Shown here: positions 1-6,417 of the stretch, piece by piece | Layout of the letters: the number at the start of each line of letters is the position of its first letter | Position numbering within the stretch: position 1 is the first letter of the stretch | NCBI GenBank assembly: GCA_023392575.1 | Contig: JAEVYV010000012.1 | Span: 1 to 14,542 of the forward strand | DNA length: 14,542 nucleotides | From: Bacteroidota bacterium | GTDB lineage: Bacteria > Bacteroidota > Bacteroidia > Chitinophagales > Chitinophagaceae | Direction of reading: 5' to 3' | Notes under the pieces: generated by a model | What the model was told of the DNA's origin: nothing | Databases searched by the model: none | The model's input: only the letters and a program-made list of their open reading frames with translations | Made by a program: the position numbers and the translations under genes

Positions 1-585
1 GATTCCTTCGGGCTTTTTCACCTGTTTGCCCCGGGGCTGCGGCCCATCGTCCGAAGGGTCCCAAACCCTGACGGCAATGACCTGATTCCCTTTTTGCAAA
101 TAAGGAGTTATGTCAAAAGAAAAAGGATCGTACCCTCCCTGGTGGGTGCCGGCCAATTTACCATTCACGTATAGATCGCACTGCCAGTCAACCGCACCAA
201 AATGAAGCAGCACCCGCTTGTCTGCGAACGAACCGGGCATAGACAGGGTGGTCTGATACCACAACACACTGTCCTTCCCCACCCTTTTTGCCACACCAGA
301 CAAAGCCGACTCCACAGCATACGGCACCAGGATTTTTCCATCGAAGGCAGCCGGATGCTCTGTTTTGTCTTTGGATTCGATTTTATAGTTCCAAAGGCCA
401 TTCAGGTTCTGCCATTTCTCCCGAACCATTTGGGGGCGGGGGTATTCGGGCAGCGGGGCCGAGGCGTTAACATCCTTTGCCCAGGGGGAAACAATATGTT
501 CCTGCACCATCTGCCAGTTGCCTTGCTGCGCAGAAAGCCCAAACACCTGGATCAGCAGCACGAAAAGAAGAAATGTTTTTTTCAT
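1..585 (-). CDS. Glycoside hydrolase family 2 protein, N-terminal part (cut by window edge)
   Basis: The frame is open from the ATG at 585 to base 1, giving 195 residues; the C-terminal part lies outside the window. Residues 1-20 (MKKTFLLFVLLIQVFGLSAQ) form a signal peptide, with cleavage likely after LSA, so the protein is exported. From about residue 48 the sequence matches the GH2 sugar-binding (jelly-roll) domain: YPRPQMVREKWQNLNGLWNY, then HFGAVDWQCDLYVNGKLAGT followed by GGYDPFSFDIT and VRVWDPSD. Known GH2 enzymes include beta-galactosidases, beta-glucuronidases and beta-mannosidases. The catalytic TIM barrel is not visible, so specificity cannot be assigned. It is divergent from the TIM-barrel gene at 852, with about 266 bases between them, which suggests shared glycan use. 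The family is secure; the activity is open. Confidence 0.88.
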   Translation of the reverse strand, partial: MKKTFLLFVLLIQVFGLSAQQGNWQMVQEHIVSPWAKDVNASAPLPEYPRPQMVREKWQNLNGLWNYKIESKDKTEHPAAFDGKILVPYAVESALSGVAKRVGKDSVLWYQTTLSMPGSFADKRVLLHFGAVDWQCDLYVNGKLAGTHQGGYDPFSFDITPYLQKGNQVIAVRVWDPSDDGPQPRGKQVKKPEGI

Positions 586-851
586 GTTGTTCTTTTTACT
601 GAATGTTTGAAAGACCGATCAGTCCTCTAGCTGTAAGATATAAAAATCCACTGTTTGGTATAAGCGAACCTGCTTGCCCTTGCAGAATTTTCTTTGCGTG
701 GTTCCACCAGGCGATCAAAAAGAATGAACAGGGAAAAAAGCAACCCGAAACAGCTTTGTTTTTGAAAAGGCAAGCAATCGAGCCCTTTTTTGTCAGGCTA
801 TGATTTTTATTCAAACAAAATAGTAAATTCAAACATCTTAATTTATTTGAC
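586..851. other. Divergent intergenic region between GH2 and TIM-barrel genes
   Basis: This AT-rich spacer separates two divergently read genes and must carry both promoters. I found no exact Bacteroidetes -33/-7 pair (TTTG, about 20 bases, TAnnTTTG) on either strand. There is no Shine-Dalgarno sequence before either ATG, as is usual in this phylum. Short open frames here have no coding features. Confidence 0.5.
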
Positions 852-1790
852 ATGCACAATACCCGTCGCCAGTTTGTAAAAAACGCAGCTACCATAGCTG
901 CCGGCTTTGCCTTATCACCAAAAGTTTTCGGCATGGATACTGCAAAAAACTCTTTTCAGATTTCCTTAGCGCAATGGTCTTTGCATAAAGCACTGTTTGC
1001 AAAAAAGATGGACAACCTGGATTTTCCTTCCATTGCAAAAAACACGTACGGCATCAGCGTGGTGGAATACGTAAACCAGTTTTTTAAAGACAAGGCGGAA
1101 AACACCGCCTATTTAAACGACTTGTTGCAACGCTGCAAGGACAACGGCGTACAAAACCATTTAATCATGGTTGATGGAGAAGGCGGCCTGGCCGAATTGG
1201 ATGAGAAAACAAGGATAAAATCAGTGGAAAATCATTATAGATGGGTGAACGCGGCAAAATACCTTGGTTGCAAAACCATCCGGGTAAATGCATACGGGAA
1301 CGGCAGCCGCGAGGATGTTCAAAAAGCAGCGGTGGACGGCCTGAGCCGGCTGGGCGAATACGGCGCAAAGGAAGGGATCAACATCATTGTTGAAAACCAC
1401 GGAGGCTTTAGCTCGGACGGTCAGTGGCTGTCCGGCGTCATGAAACAGGTGGGCAAAAAAAATGTAGGCACCCTGCCGGACTTTGGTAATTTTTGTTTGA
1501 AACGCGGCGAAAACTACACCTGCCTGGAACAGTATGACCGCTACAAGGGCACCGAGGAGTTGATGCCTTATGCCAAGGGTGCCAGTGCCAAAACCTACGA
1601 TTTTGACGAAGAAGGCAACTGTATTGAAACCGATTATTACAAAATACTCAACATATTGAAAAAGGCCGGCTTTAACGGCTACATCGGTATTGAGTACGAA
1701 GGAAGCAAGTTGAGCGAAGAAGAAGGGATTAAAAAAACAAAAGCTTTGCTGGAAAAGGTGGCCAAGTCCACAGGATATAAAGTAATTTAA
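852..1790 (+). CDS. Tat-signal sugar phosphate isomerase/epimerase-like TIM-barrel protein
   Basis: This 312-residue protein belongs to the xylose-isomerase-like TIM-barrel superfamily (AP_endonuc_2 type). The N-terminus carries a twin-arginine motif (TRRQFVK, residues 4-10), a short hydrophobic stretch (residues 11-24) and a probable cleavage site near residue 27, so export of the folded protein by Tat is expected. Candidate metal and substrate ligands are E181 and H183 (VENHGG), D210 (LPDFGNF), K247 and E281 (GIEYEG). These are the usual Glu/Asp/Glu positions of the fold. Relatives are sugar isomerases, epimerases and, in some clusters, 3-keto-glycoside-processing enzymes; family membership alone does not give the reaction. 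The start fits because it gives a complete Tat signal. It is transcribed alone, away from the GH2 gene, and ends before a strong terminator at 1899-1932. Confidence 0.82.
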   Translation: MHNTRRQFVKNAATIAAGFALSPKVFGMDTAKNSFQISLAQWSLHKALFAKKMDNLDFPSIAKNTYGISVVEYVNQFFKDKAENTAYLNDLLQRCKDNGVQNHLIMVDGEGGLAELDEKTRIKSVENHYRWVNAAKYLGCKTIRVNAYGNGSREDVQKAAVDGLSRLGEYGAKEGINIIVENHGGFSSDGQWLSGVMKQVGKKNVGTLPDFGNFCLKRGENYTCLEQYDRYKGTEELMPYAKGASAKTYDFDEEGNCIETDYYKILNILKKAGFNGYIGIEYEGSKLSEEEGIKKTKALLEKVAKSTGYKVI

Positions 1791-1848
1791 TTCCAGGCAA
1801 CGAACTGGTGCACACTACAGCAAACAATCCGGCATCCAGCACACAGAC

Positions 1849-1866
1849 AGCTCTTCAGCAAGAGCT
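1849..1866 (+). repeat. Short perfect hairpin downstream of the TIM-barrel gene
   Basis: AGCTCTT (1849-1855) and AAGAGCT (1860-1866) form a perfect 7-bp stem with a 4-base loop. No T run follows, so it is not an intrinsic terminator by itself. It sits 33 bases before the strong terminator and may protect the 3' end of the transcript. Confidence 0.4.
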
Positions 1867-1898
1867 ATGACAAAAGCTATTTAAAGTTGGTTTCTAAT

Positions 1899-1932
1899 AA
1901 AAAAGACAAGAGCATACACTCTTGTCTTTTTT
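1899..1932. terminator. Bidirectional intrinsic terminator between convergent genes
   Basis: A perfect 14-bp stem is formed by 1899-1912 and 1919-1932 around a 6-base loop (1913-1918). The stem core is GACAAGAG/CTCTTGTC, flanked by six A on the left and six T on the right. Either strand therefore reads a hairpin followed by a U run. It lies between the plus gene ending at 1790 and the minus gene ending at 2072, and suits both. Confidence 0.88.
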
Positions 1933-2071
1933 ATGCTTGTTTTTGCCACATGCAAAATATCTGTTGCCAGATCTCTGCGTTAATCCGAACAATCTCGGGG
2001 TATAATTACCGTCCGTGATAGAGACAACGGCCTTTCTTAAATAAAGAAGGAACGCCCCTTTCTCAGGTTTA

Positions 2072-2356
2072 TCAAAACAGCACAACCTGCTTAAAAAGCC
2101 CCACGCCAACTGTTTTAAACTCATTGCCCACCTTGTATTTGATTCGCTTCCAAAACAGCCAGTCGTCCACTTCCACCGCTTTGCTGGTGGCATCCATAAA
2201 CTGCTCGTAGTAAGCGGGGTACTTGTATTTATCAGGTGTTTTATCTCCCCAGGTATGTTCCACGGCTTTGATGATGCAGGTCTTGTTATCAGGTTTGCTT
2301 ACAAAAGCAATAAACCCAACAAAGGCCACCAACAGTATCAGCAAAAACTTTCTCAT
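2072..2356 (-). CDS. Small secreted or membrane-anchored protein of unknown function
   Basis: This is a 94-residue protein. Residues 1-20 (MRKFLLILLVAFVGFIAFVS) form a positively charged start and a hydrophobic segment, so it is a signal peptide or membrane anchor; there is no lipobox. The remaining ~70 residues are rich in Lys, Tyr, Trp and Phe, with one Cys (CIIKAVEHTW) and a repeated aromatic/charged pattern (DDWLFWKRIKYKVGNEFKTV). I do not recognise the family; a distant likeness to short DUF4359-type proteins is only a suspicion. It starts 14 bases past a terminator-like hairpin that ends the upstream hydrolase gene, so it is expressed by read-through or from a promoter inside that gene. 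The clean signal sequence supports a real gene. Confidence 0.68.
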   Translation of the reverse strand: MRKFLLILLVAFVGFIAFVSKPDNKTCIIKAVEHTWGDKTPDKYKYPAYYEQFMDATSKAVEVDDWLFWKRIKYKVGNEFKTVGVGLFKQVVLF

Positions 2357-2369
2357 TGCTAACTAAAAT

Positions 2370-2397
2370 AATAAAAAGGCCTTACAGCCTTTTTATT
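2370..2397 (-). terminator. Intrinsic terminator holding the stop codon of the hydrolase gene in its loop
   Basis: An 11-bp stem is formed by 2370-2380 and 2387-2397, with the core AAAAAGGC/GCCTTTTT and loop CTTACA (2381-2386). The minus-strand stop codon of the hydrolase gene (2382-2384) lies in this loop. On the minus strand the stem is followed by a T-rich run (TTTTTATTATTTTAG), as in a classical terminator. Confidence 0.75.
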
Positions 2398-3128
2398 TTA
2401 ATGTTTCGAAACCAAACGTCGTCGCCATGATCCTGCAGCCCAATCTTCCCTTTTTGATAAGTACCAAAACCAGGCATGTCTTTAAATTTGCTTATAGCAA
2501 CCATTTGCTTCCAGTGATCATCCCACAGGGTAGTAGACAAAGTATGCTGGCCGTTCATGTAGAAATCCAGCTTGCCTTTGTTGGCAACGATCTCCACGGC
2601 ATTCCATTCCCCGGCGGGCTTTACCGCTTCTTTGCCGGCTAACAGATCGTACAAATCGCCGGCCCGGTGCGTGTACAGTTTGGCATCGCTGTGCCCGGGC
2701 TGCGTAGCCGTTCCGTTATCCAGCACCTGCATTTCCGGTCCTGTTTGCCAGGGGTATTGGTACTTGGCGGGATCTTCATTTATATAAAAAATGATTCCGC
2801 TGTTTCCCTTGGGCGATATTTTCCATTCCAGCTTTAAATGAAAATTATCAAACTCCTGGTCGCTGATGATGTCGCCACCCTCAGCCGTTTGCCATTCTTT
2901 TTTGCTGGCCGCATCTAAATGCAAGGCATTATCCTCCACCTTCCACGCTTTCCCAATGGTTGTTTTGCCGTAGGTGTGCCACCCATTTGTTGTTTTTCCG
3001 TCAAATAAAGAGATCCACCCTTTATCGTCTTTGGCAGCTCCGTTATTGGCCGATTCCATGGTTGTTTGGTTTGTGGTGTTACAAGCAAAAAAAGCAGAAG
3101 CAAAAAGCAAGTACGTTAGTTTATGCAT
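2382..3128 (-). CDS. 3-keto-disaccharide hydrolase domain (former DUF1080) lipoprotein
   Basis: This 248-residue protein has a short lipoprotein signal with Cys16 (SAFFAC; the lipobox is relaxed) and a Ser/Thr/Asn-rich linker to about residue 35. A single domain of the family formerly called DUF1080 (PF06439, concanavalin-like fold) then runs to the end. Hallmarks are GWISLFDGKTTNGWHTYG at 37-54, GNSGIIFYI at 108-116, EMQVLDN at 132-138, WNAVEIVA at 175-182 and GKIGLQDHGDDVWFRNIKI near the C-terminus. Characterised relatives hydrolyse 3-keto-glycosides, which fits the dehydrogenase genes nearby. It follows the cytochrome gene with three bases between them and ends in a terminator, so it is the last gene of the minus-strand operon. 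The periplasmic or outer-membrane location is inferred from the signal. Confidence 0.9.
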   Translation of the reverse strand: MHKLTYLLFASAFFACNTTNQTTMESANNGAAKDDKGWISLFDGKTTNGWHTYGKTTIGKAWKVEDNALHLDAASKKEWQTAEGGDIISDQEFDNFHLKLEWKISPKGNSGIIFYINEDPAKYQYPWQTGPEMQVLDNGTATQPGHSDAKLYTHRAGDLYDLLAGKEAVKPAGEWNAVEIVANKGKLDFYMNGQHTLSTTLWDDHWKQMVAISKFKDMPGFGTYQKGKIGLQDHGDDVWFRNIKIKRL

Positions 3129-3131
3129 GGG

Positions 3132-3515
3132 TTATTTTTTGAGTGACATTATGTATTTCACCATGGCCTTGGCATCGTCTTTTGCCAAAGAGGGATGGGG
3201 CGTCATGGGAACAGTACCCCAATTTCCGGCGCCGCCCTTGATGATCTTCTCCGAGAGGGAATCTATCACCGCATCGTTGTGTGGATACTTAGCCGCTACA
3301 TCCATATAAGAAGGGCCTGTAGATTTGGCTTCTACCTGGTGACAGGTCAGGCAGTCGCTGGTGGCCACCAGGTTCAACCCTTTTTCCACTTCAGGATCTT
3401 CTGCTTTTGCAGGCGTTTCCTCTGTCTTTGCCTCGGTCGACTTCTCCGCTGTATTGTTATTACCACAACTAGCTACGAAAGCAATAATAGAAAAAAGTAC
3501 AAGCGTTTTTTTCAT
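3132..3515 (-). CDS. Monoheme c-type cytochrome lipoprotein
   Basis: This 127-residue protein has a lipoprotein signal (AFVASC, Cys17), a low-complexity Glu/Ala/Lys/Thr linker at 18-45, and one class I cytochrome c domain. The heme site is C55-L-T-C58-H59. GTVPMTPH supplies the likely distal ligand M104, and GPSYMDVAAKY is typical of c551/c552-type cytochromes. It should sit on a membrane facing the periplasm and carry electrons. It lies between the TIM-barrel gene (27-base gap) and the hydrolase gene (3-base gap), so the three are co-transcribed. By context it is the likely acceptor for the GMC dehydrogenase encoded in the divergent operon. Known Burkholderia-type FAD glucose dehydrogenases use a larger triheme cytochrome; a single heme here is a difference. 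Confidence 0.92.
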   Translation of the reverse strand: MKKTLVLFSIIAFVASCGNNNTAEKSTEAKTEETPAKAEDPEVEKGLNLVATSDCLTCHQVEAKSTGPSYMDVAAKYPHNDAVIDSLSEKIIKGGAGNWGTVPMTPHPSLAKDDAKAMVKYIMSLKK

Positions 3516-3542
3516 GATGTTGTTATCTTTTAAAAGTGAACA

Positions 3543-4637
3543 TTATTCTAATCCAAGAATACTCCTGTTGAACTTTTGGCCTTCACCGGTTTTGGCAAAA
3601 TCATCGAATGCTTTTTCCGTTACCCGGATGATATGATCCTTAATGAACTGTGCTCCTTCCCGGGCGCCGTCTTCGGGATGTTTGAGGCAGCACTCCCATT
3701 CCAGCACCGCCCATCCGGCATAGTTGTACTGCGTCAGCTTGCTGAAAATGGCTTTAAAATCCACCTGTCCGTCTCCTGGTGAACGGTAGCGGCCGGCACG
3801 GTTCAGCCAGCTTTGGTAGCCACCAAAGGTACCCTGTTTTCCGGTAGCATTGAACTCGGAATCTTTTACATGAAAAGCGCGGATGCGTTCGTGATAGTTA
3901 TCTATGTATTCGAGATAATCCAACTGCTGCAGTACAAAATGCGAGGGATCGTACAGCAGGCAGGCACGCGGATGATGGTTCACCTGTTCCAGGAACATTT
4001 CATAGGTGATGCCGTCAAACAAATCTTCGGAGGGGTGAATCTCGTAACACACATCCACTCCGCATTCGTCAAAAGCATTTAAAATAGGCAACCAGCGCCG
4101 GGCAAGCTCCCTAAAGCCCTCCTCCACCAAACCGGCAGGACGTTGCGGCCAGGGATGAAAAAAAGGCCACAACAACGAGCCGCTAAACGATGGGCAAGCG
4201 GTGATGCCCAGATTTTGGCAGGCCCTGGCTGCGTACTTCATTTGTTGCACCGCCCATTCCGTGCGGGCCTTGGGATTGCCGCGAAGTGCTTCGGGGGCAA
4301 AGCCATCAAACAACACATCATAGGCCGGGTGAGTTGCCACCAACTGCCCCTGGATATGCGTAGCCAGCTCGGTTATTTCCAACCCGCAATCATTCACCAG
4401 GCCTTTTAGTTCGTCGCAATAGGTTTTGCTTTCCGCCGCTTTTTCCAAATCAATGCAACGGGGATCGTTTGTAGGAATTTGCACCCCCACAAAACCCAGG
4501 CTCTTGGCCCACTGACAAATGGTTTTCAGATCGTTGAACGGTGGCTCGTCGCCAAGAAACTGTGCTAAAAAAATTCCGGGTCCTTTTATCGTTTTCAATT
4601 GTTTTAGGTTTTGAGTTTTGTTTTTGGTTATCGGCAT
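3543..4637 (-). CDS. Cytoplasmic sugar phosphate isomerase/epimerase-like TIM-barrel protein
   Basis: This 364-residue protein has no signal peptide, so it is cytoplasmic. It is a xylose-isomerase-like TIM barrel; it starts with a 19-residue polar extension before GIFLAQFLGDEPPF. Candidate metal ligands are E199 and H201 (CYEIHPSED), D230 and H233 (YDPSHF), H256 and D259 (FHVKDSEF), and E313 or E315 (VLEWEC). RYRSPGDGQVDF (283-294) matches the loop of the 3-keto-glycoside and hydroxypyruvate-isomerase-like branch. Family members isomerise or epimerise sugars, and some act on 3-keto glycosides. It is the first gene of the tight trio with cytochrome c and the hydrolase. It lies 255 bases downstream of the Gfo/Idh/MocA gene, separated by a nested inverted repeat. 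The exact reaction is unknown. Confidence 0.86.
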   Translation of the reverse strand: MPITKNKTQNLKQLKTIKGPGIFLAQFLGDEPPFNDLKTICQWAKSLGFVGVQIPTNDPRCIDLEKAAESKTYCDELKGLVNDCGLEITELATHIQGQLVATHPAYDVLFDGFAPEALRGNPKARTEWAVQQMKYAARACQNLGITACPSFSGSLLWPFFHPWPQRPAGLVEEGFRELARRWLPILNAFDECGVDVCYEIHPSEDLFDGITYEMFLEQVNHHPRACLLYDPSHFVLQQLDYLEYIDNYHERIRAFHVKDSEFNATGKQGTFGGYQSWLNRAGRYRSPGDGQVDFKAIFSKLTQYNYAGWAVLEWECCLKHPEDGAREGAQFIKDHIIRVTEKAFDDFAKTGEGQKFNRSILGLE

Positions 4638-4679
4638 GGTTGCTACTATGTGGCGTCCCTTGTGTCACTCACTTGTGCG

Positions 4680-4771
4680 TTCGGTAATTCTACGGAGCTA
4701 TGCGCCATCAGATCTCAGTAATCGGAAAGAAAACCGAAGGTTCATTGCAACATCTGATGGCGGGTACCGAA
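4680..4771. repeat. Nested inverted repeat (possible structured leader RNA or operator)
   Basis: Three nested complementary pairs are present. The outer pair is TTCGGTA (4680-4686) with TACCGAA (4765-4771). The middle pair is CGCCATCAGAT (4703-4713) with ATCTGATGGCG (4752-4762). The inner pair is TCGG (4722-4725) with CCGA (4734-4737). Together they could fold a ~92-base hairpin with a 16-base bulge on one side. It lies 43 bases upstream of the minus-strand TIM-barrel start, so it would be in that gene's leader or in the tail of the Gfo/Idh/MocA transcript. No T run follows, so it is not an obvious terminator. Confidence 0.5.
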
Positions 4772-4892
4772 AGCTGAACACCCGGCTGCTGCACAAAAAT
4801 GCTCAATAGTTATCGAAACAGGCAACTACGATCGCAGCAATGCGGGTATAAAATTTAAATAAAAGATCAAAGAGCTAACTTATCCCAGACCA

Positions 4893-6056
4893 TCACACTT
4901 TGAACTCCATCCACTTCTCCGATGATTGTGCAGAGGCCACTACATTATCAATGAAGGCCATTCCCCGAACACCTTCTTCCACCCTTGGAAAATCCAGCAT
5001 TTCTTTTGTCGGCTCCTGCCCGTTAAGACGGGCTTGTAAGGTCTGGGCAAAATTGTGGTAAATATTTCCAAACGCTTCCAGGTATCCTTCGGGGTGGCCG
5101 CCCGGTGTGCGGCAATTCTGGGTGGCAAAACTGGAAAGCCTGTCGGTATAGCCGGCACCCGCCCGCAGAATCTCGGCAGGTTTGTCAAGCCATTTCACCA
5201 CCAGGGTGTTTGGCTCTTGTTGCTTCCACTCGATACCGCCTTTTTCACCGTAAATGCGTATGGTTAAATTGTTTTCCTCACCGGCGGCCACCTGCGTTGC
5301 GATCAGCACCCCCGAGGCGCCGTTGTCGAATTTTAATAAAACCCCGCCGTCATCGTCCAAAATTCTGCCTTCCACCACGGTATTCAGGTCGGCACAGAGC
5401 TTGGTGATCTTTAACCCGGAAATGTACTCGGCCAAATGTGCCGCATGGGTTCCGATATCGCCCATGCAGCCGCTCTTGCCCGATTTTTTGGGATCGGTTC
5501 TCCAGGCTGCCTGCGCATTGCCTTCCCGTTCGCTCAACCGGCTCAACCAGCCCTGCGTGTATTCAACATATATCTTTCGGATTTTTCCCAGCGTTCCTTC
5601 CTGGATCATAGCCCTCGCCTGCTTGACCATCGGATACCCCGAATACGTGTGGGTGAGGCAAAGCAGCAACCCGGTTTCCGCCACCTTTTGCTGTAGTTGT
5701 TTGGCCTCTTCCAGGGTAAAGGTCATGGGCTTTTCAATCACCACATGAAACCCATGCTCCAGCGCCATCATGGCCGGTGCAAAGTGAGCGAAATTGGGCG
5801 TAACAATGGTTACGAAATCAATCCGCCTATCGGCCGGCAACGCACTTTCCTTTTTGATCATCTCCTCGTAGTTCAGGTAGATCCTGTCCTCCGGAAGAAA
5901 CAATGATTTACCCGAATCAACCGCTACCTCCGGGTTAATGCTTAAGGCCCCGCAGGAGAGTTCTACCAAACCATCCATGTTCAGGGCTATGCGGTGAACG
6001 GCGCCAATAAACGCATCCTTTCCGCCGCCAATCATACCCATTCTTAGTTTTCTCAT
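4893..6056 (-). CDS. Cytoplasmic Gfo/Idh/MocA-family NAD(P)-dependent oxidoreductase
   Basis: This 387-residue protein has the length and layout of the family. A Rossmann NAD(P)-binding domain fills residues 1-130: GMIGGGKDAFIGAVHR at 7-22, IVTPNFAHF at 84-92 and the E108-K109-P110 motif. The C-terminal alpha/beta substrate domain carries GDIGTHAAHLAEYISG with the usual catalytic pair D200 and H204. There is no signal peptide. Relatives oxidise or reduce sugar hydroxyls or ketones, and in 3-keto-glycoside loci they act as glycoside 3-dehydrogenases or reduce the freed 3-keto sugar. It is transcribed divergently from the transporter and read toward the TIM-barrel, cytochrome and hydrolase genes, with a 255-base gap, so co-transcription is possible but not certain. 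The substrate is unknown. Confidence 0.9.
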   Translation of the reverse strand: MRKLRMGMIGGGKDAFIGAVHRIALNMDGLVELSCGALSINPEVAVDSGKSLFLPEDRIYLNYEEMIKKESALPADRRIDFVTIVTPNFAHFAPAMMALEHGFHVVIEKPMTFTLEEAKQLQQKVAETGLLLCLTHTYSGYPMVKQARAMIQEGTLGKIRKIYVEYTQGWLSRLSEREGNAQAAWRTDPKKSGKSGCMGDIGTHAAHLAEYISGLKITKLCADLNTVVEGRILDDDGGVLLKFDNGASGVLIATQVAAGEENNLTIRIYGEKGGIEWKQQEPNTLVVKWLDKPAEILRAGAGYTDRLSSFATQNCRTPGGHPEGYLEAFGNIYHNFAQTLQARLNGQEPTKEMLDFPRVEEGVRGMAFIDNVVASAQSSEKWMEFKV

Positions 6057-6271
6057 ATTTATGCTGATTTTTTGAAAAGATTTAAAACCACGAATCCCAC
6101 AAGTTAATGCGAATCAACCCTCCGAGTTATGTTGTCCCTTCTGCTTTTCTTGTTTTCACCTGCCGTCACCGGAACTCTTCTCTTTTTGCTTTTGCTAAAT
6201 TTAAGAATGTATTTCATTCGTTCCGAAGTTCATTTTTTCATCATGTGTATTTTTTGTGCGCAGAAAAGCCC

Positions 6272-6298
6272 TTGCATTTTCAAAAAATAGTACATTTA
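6272..6298 (+). promoter_or_regulatory. Candidate Bacteroidetes-type promoter for the transporter operon
   Basis: TTG at 6272-6274 and TACATTTA at 6291-6298 resemble the -33 TTTG and -7 TAnnTTTG elements of the Bacteroidetes primary sigma factor. The last base of the -7 box is off consensus and the 16-base spacer is short. Transcription would start near 6305 and give a leader of about 110 bases. Confidence 0.3.
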
Positions 6299-6312
6299 GC
6301 AAACGACTAACG

Positions 6313-6417
6313 ATGCAAAAGGGATCCTTCACTTATAATCCAACATTTTGTGACACAGGGTTTTTGCACCCTGTGCTTTCTTTTTTACAACCATTTATCA
6401 AAACAGATTGCGCATGA
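6313..6417 (+). CDS. Possible 34-residue leader peptide overlapping the transporter start
   Basis: An uninterrupted ORF runs from ATG at 6313 to TGA at 6415-6417 and overlaps the transporter ATG (6414-6416) as ATGA, the classic translational-coupling arrangement. The product begins MQKGSFTYNPTF and ends FIKTDCA; it shows no known domain. It spans the terminator-like hairpin at 6354-6375, so translating ribosomes would melt that hairpin. The ORF could have arisen by chance in this AT-rich leader; only its placement makes it notable. Confidence 0.25.
   Translation: MQKGSFTYNPTFCDTGFLHPVLSFLQPFIKTDCA
6353..6386 (+). terminator. Terminator-like hairpin in the leader of the transporter operon (possible attenuator)
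   Basis: CACAGGGT (6354-6361) pairs with ACCCTGTG (6368-6375), an 8-bp stem with a 6-base loop (6362-6367). CTTTCTTTTTT (6376-6386) follows, the layout of an intrinsic terminator. It lies 28 bases before the transporter ATG, which points to control of read-through into the six-gene operon. I could not find a strong alternative antiterminator pairing by eye. Confidence 0.6.

Larger units (their letters stand above)
6057..6412. other. Divergent control region between Gfo/Idh/MocA and transporter genes
   Basis: This 356-base AT-rich spacer lies between the minus gene starting at 6056 and the plus operon starting at 6414. It must hold promoters for both. It contains a candidate plus-strand promoter (6272-6298), a leader ORF (6313-6417) and a terminator-like hairpin (6354-6386), all listed separately. 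I see no clear minus-strand promoter and no gene of normal size. Confidence 0.55.

Noticed and set aside
202..630. Plus-strand ORF of 142 codons over the GH2 gene
   Set aside because: The minus frame encodes a signal peptide and clear GH2 sequence; the plus ORF is His/Gln-rich shadow sequence.
5254..5748. Plus-strand ORF of 164 codons inside the Gfo/Idh/MocA gene
   Set aside because: It has a Ser/Pro/Arg-rich composition, no domain, and lies entirely within a conserved minus-strand gene.
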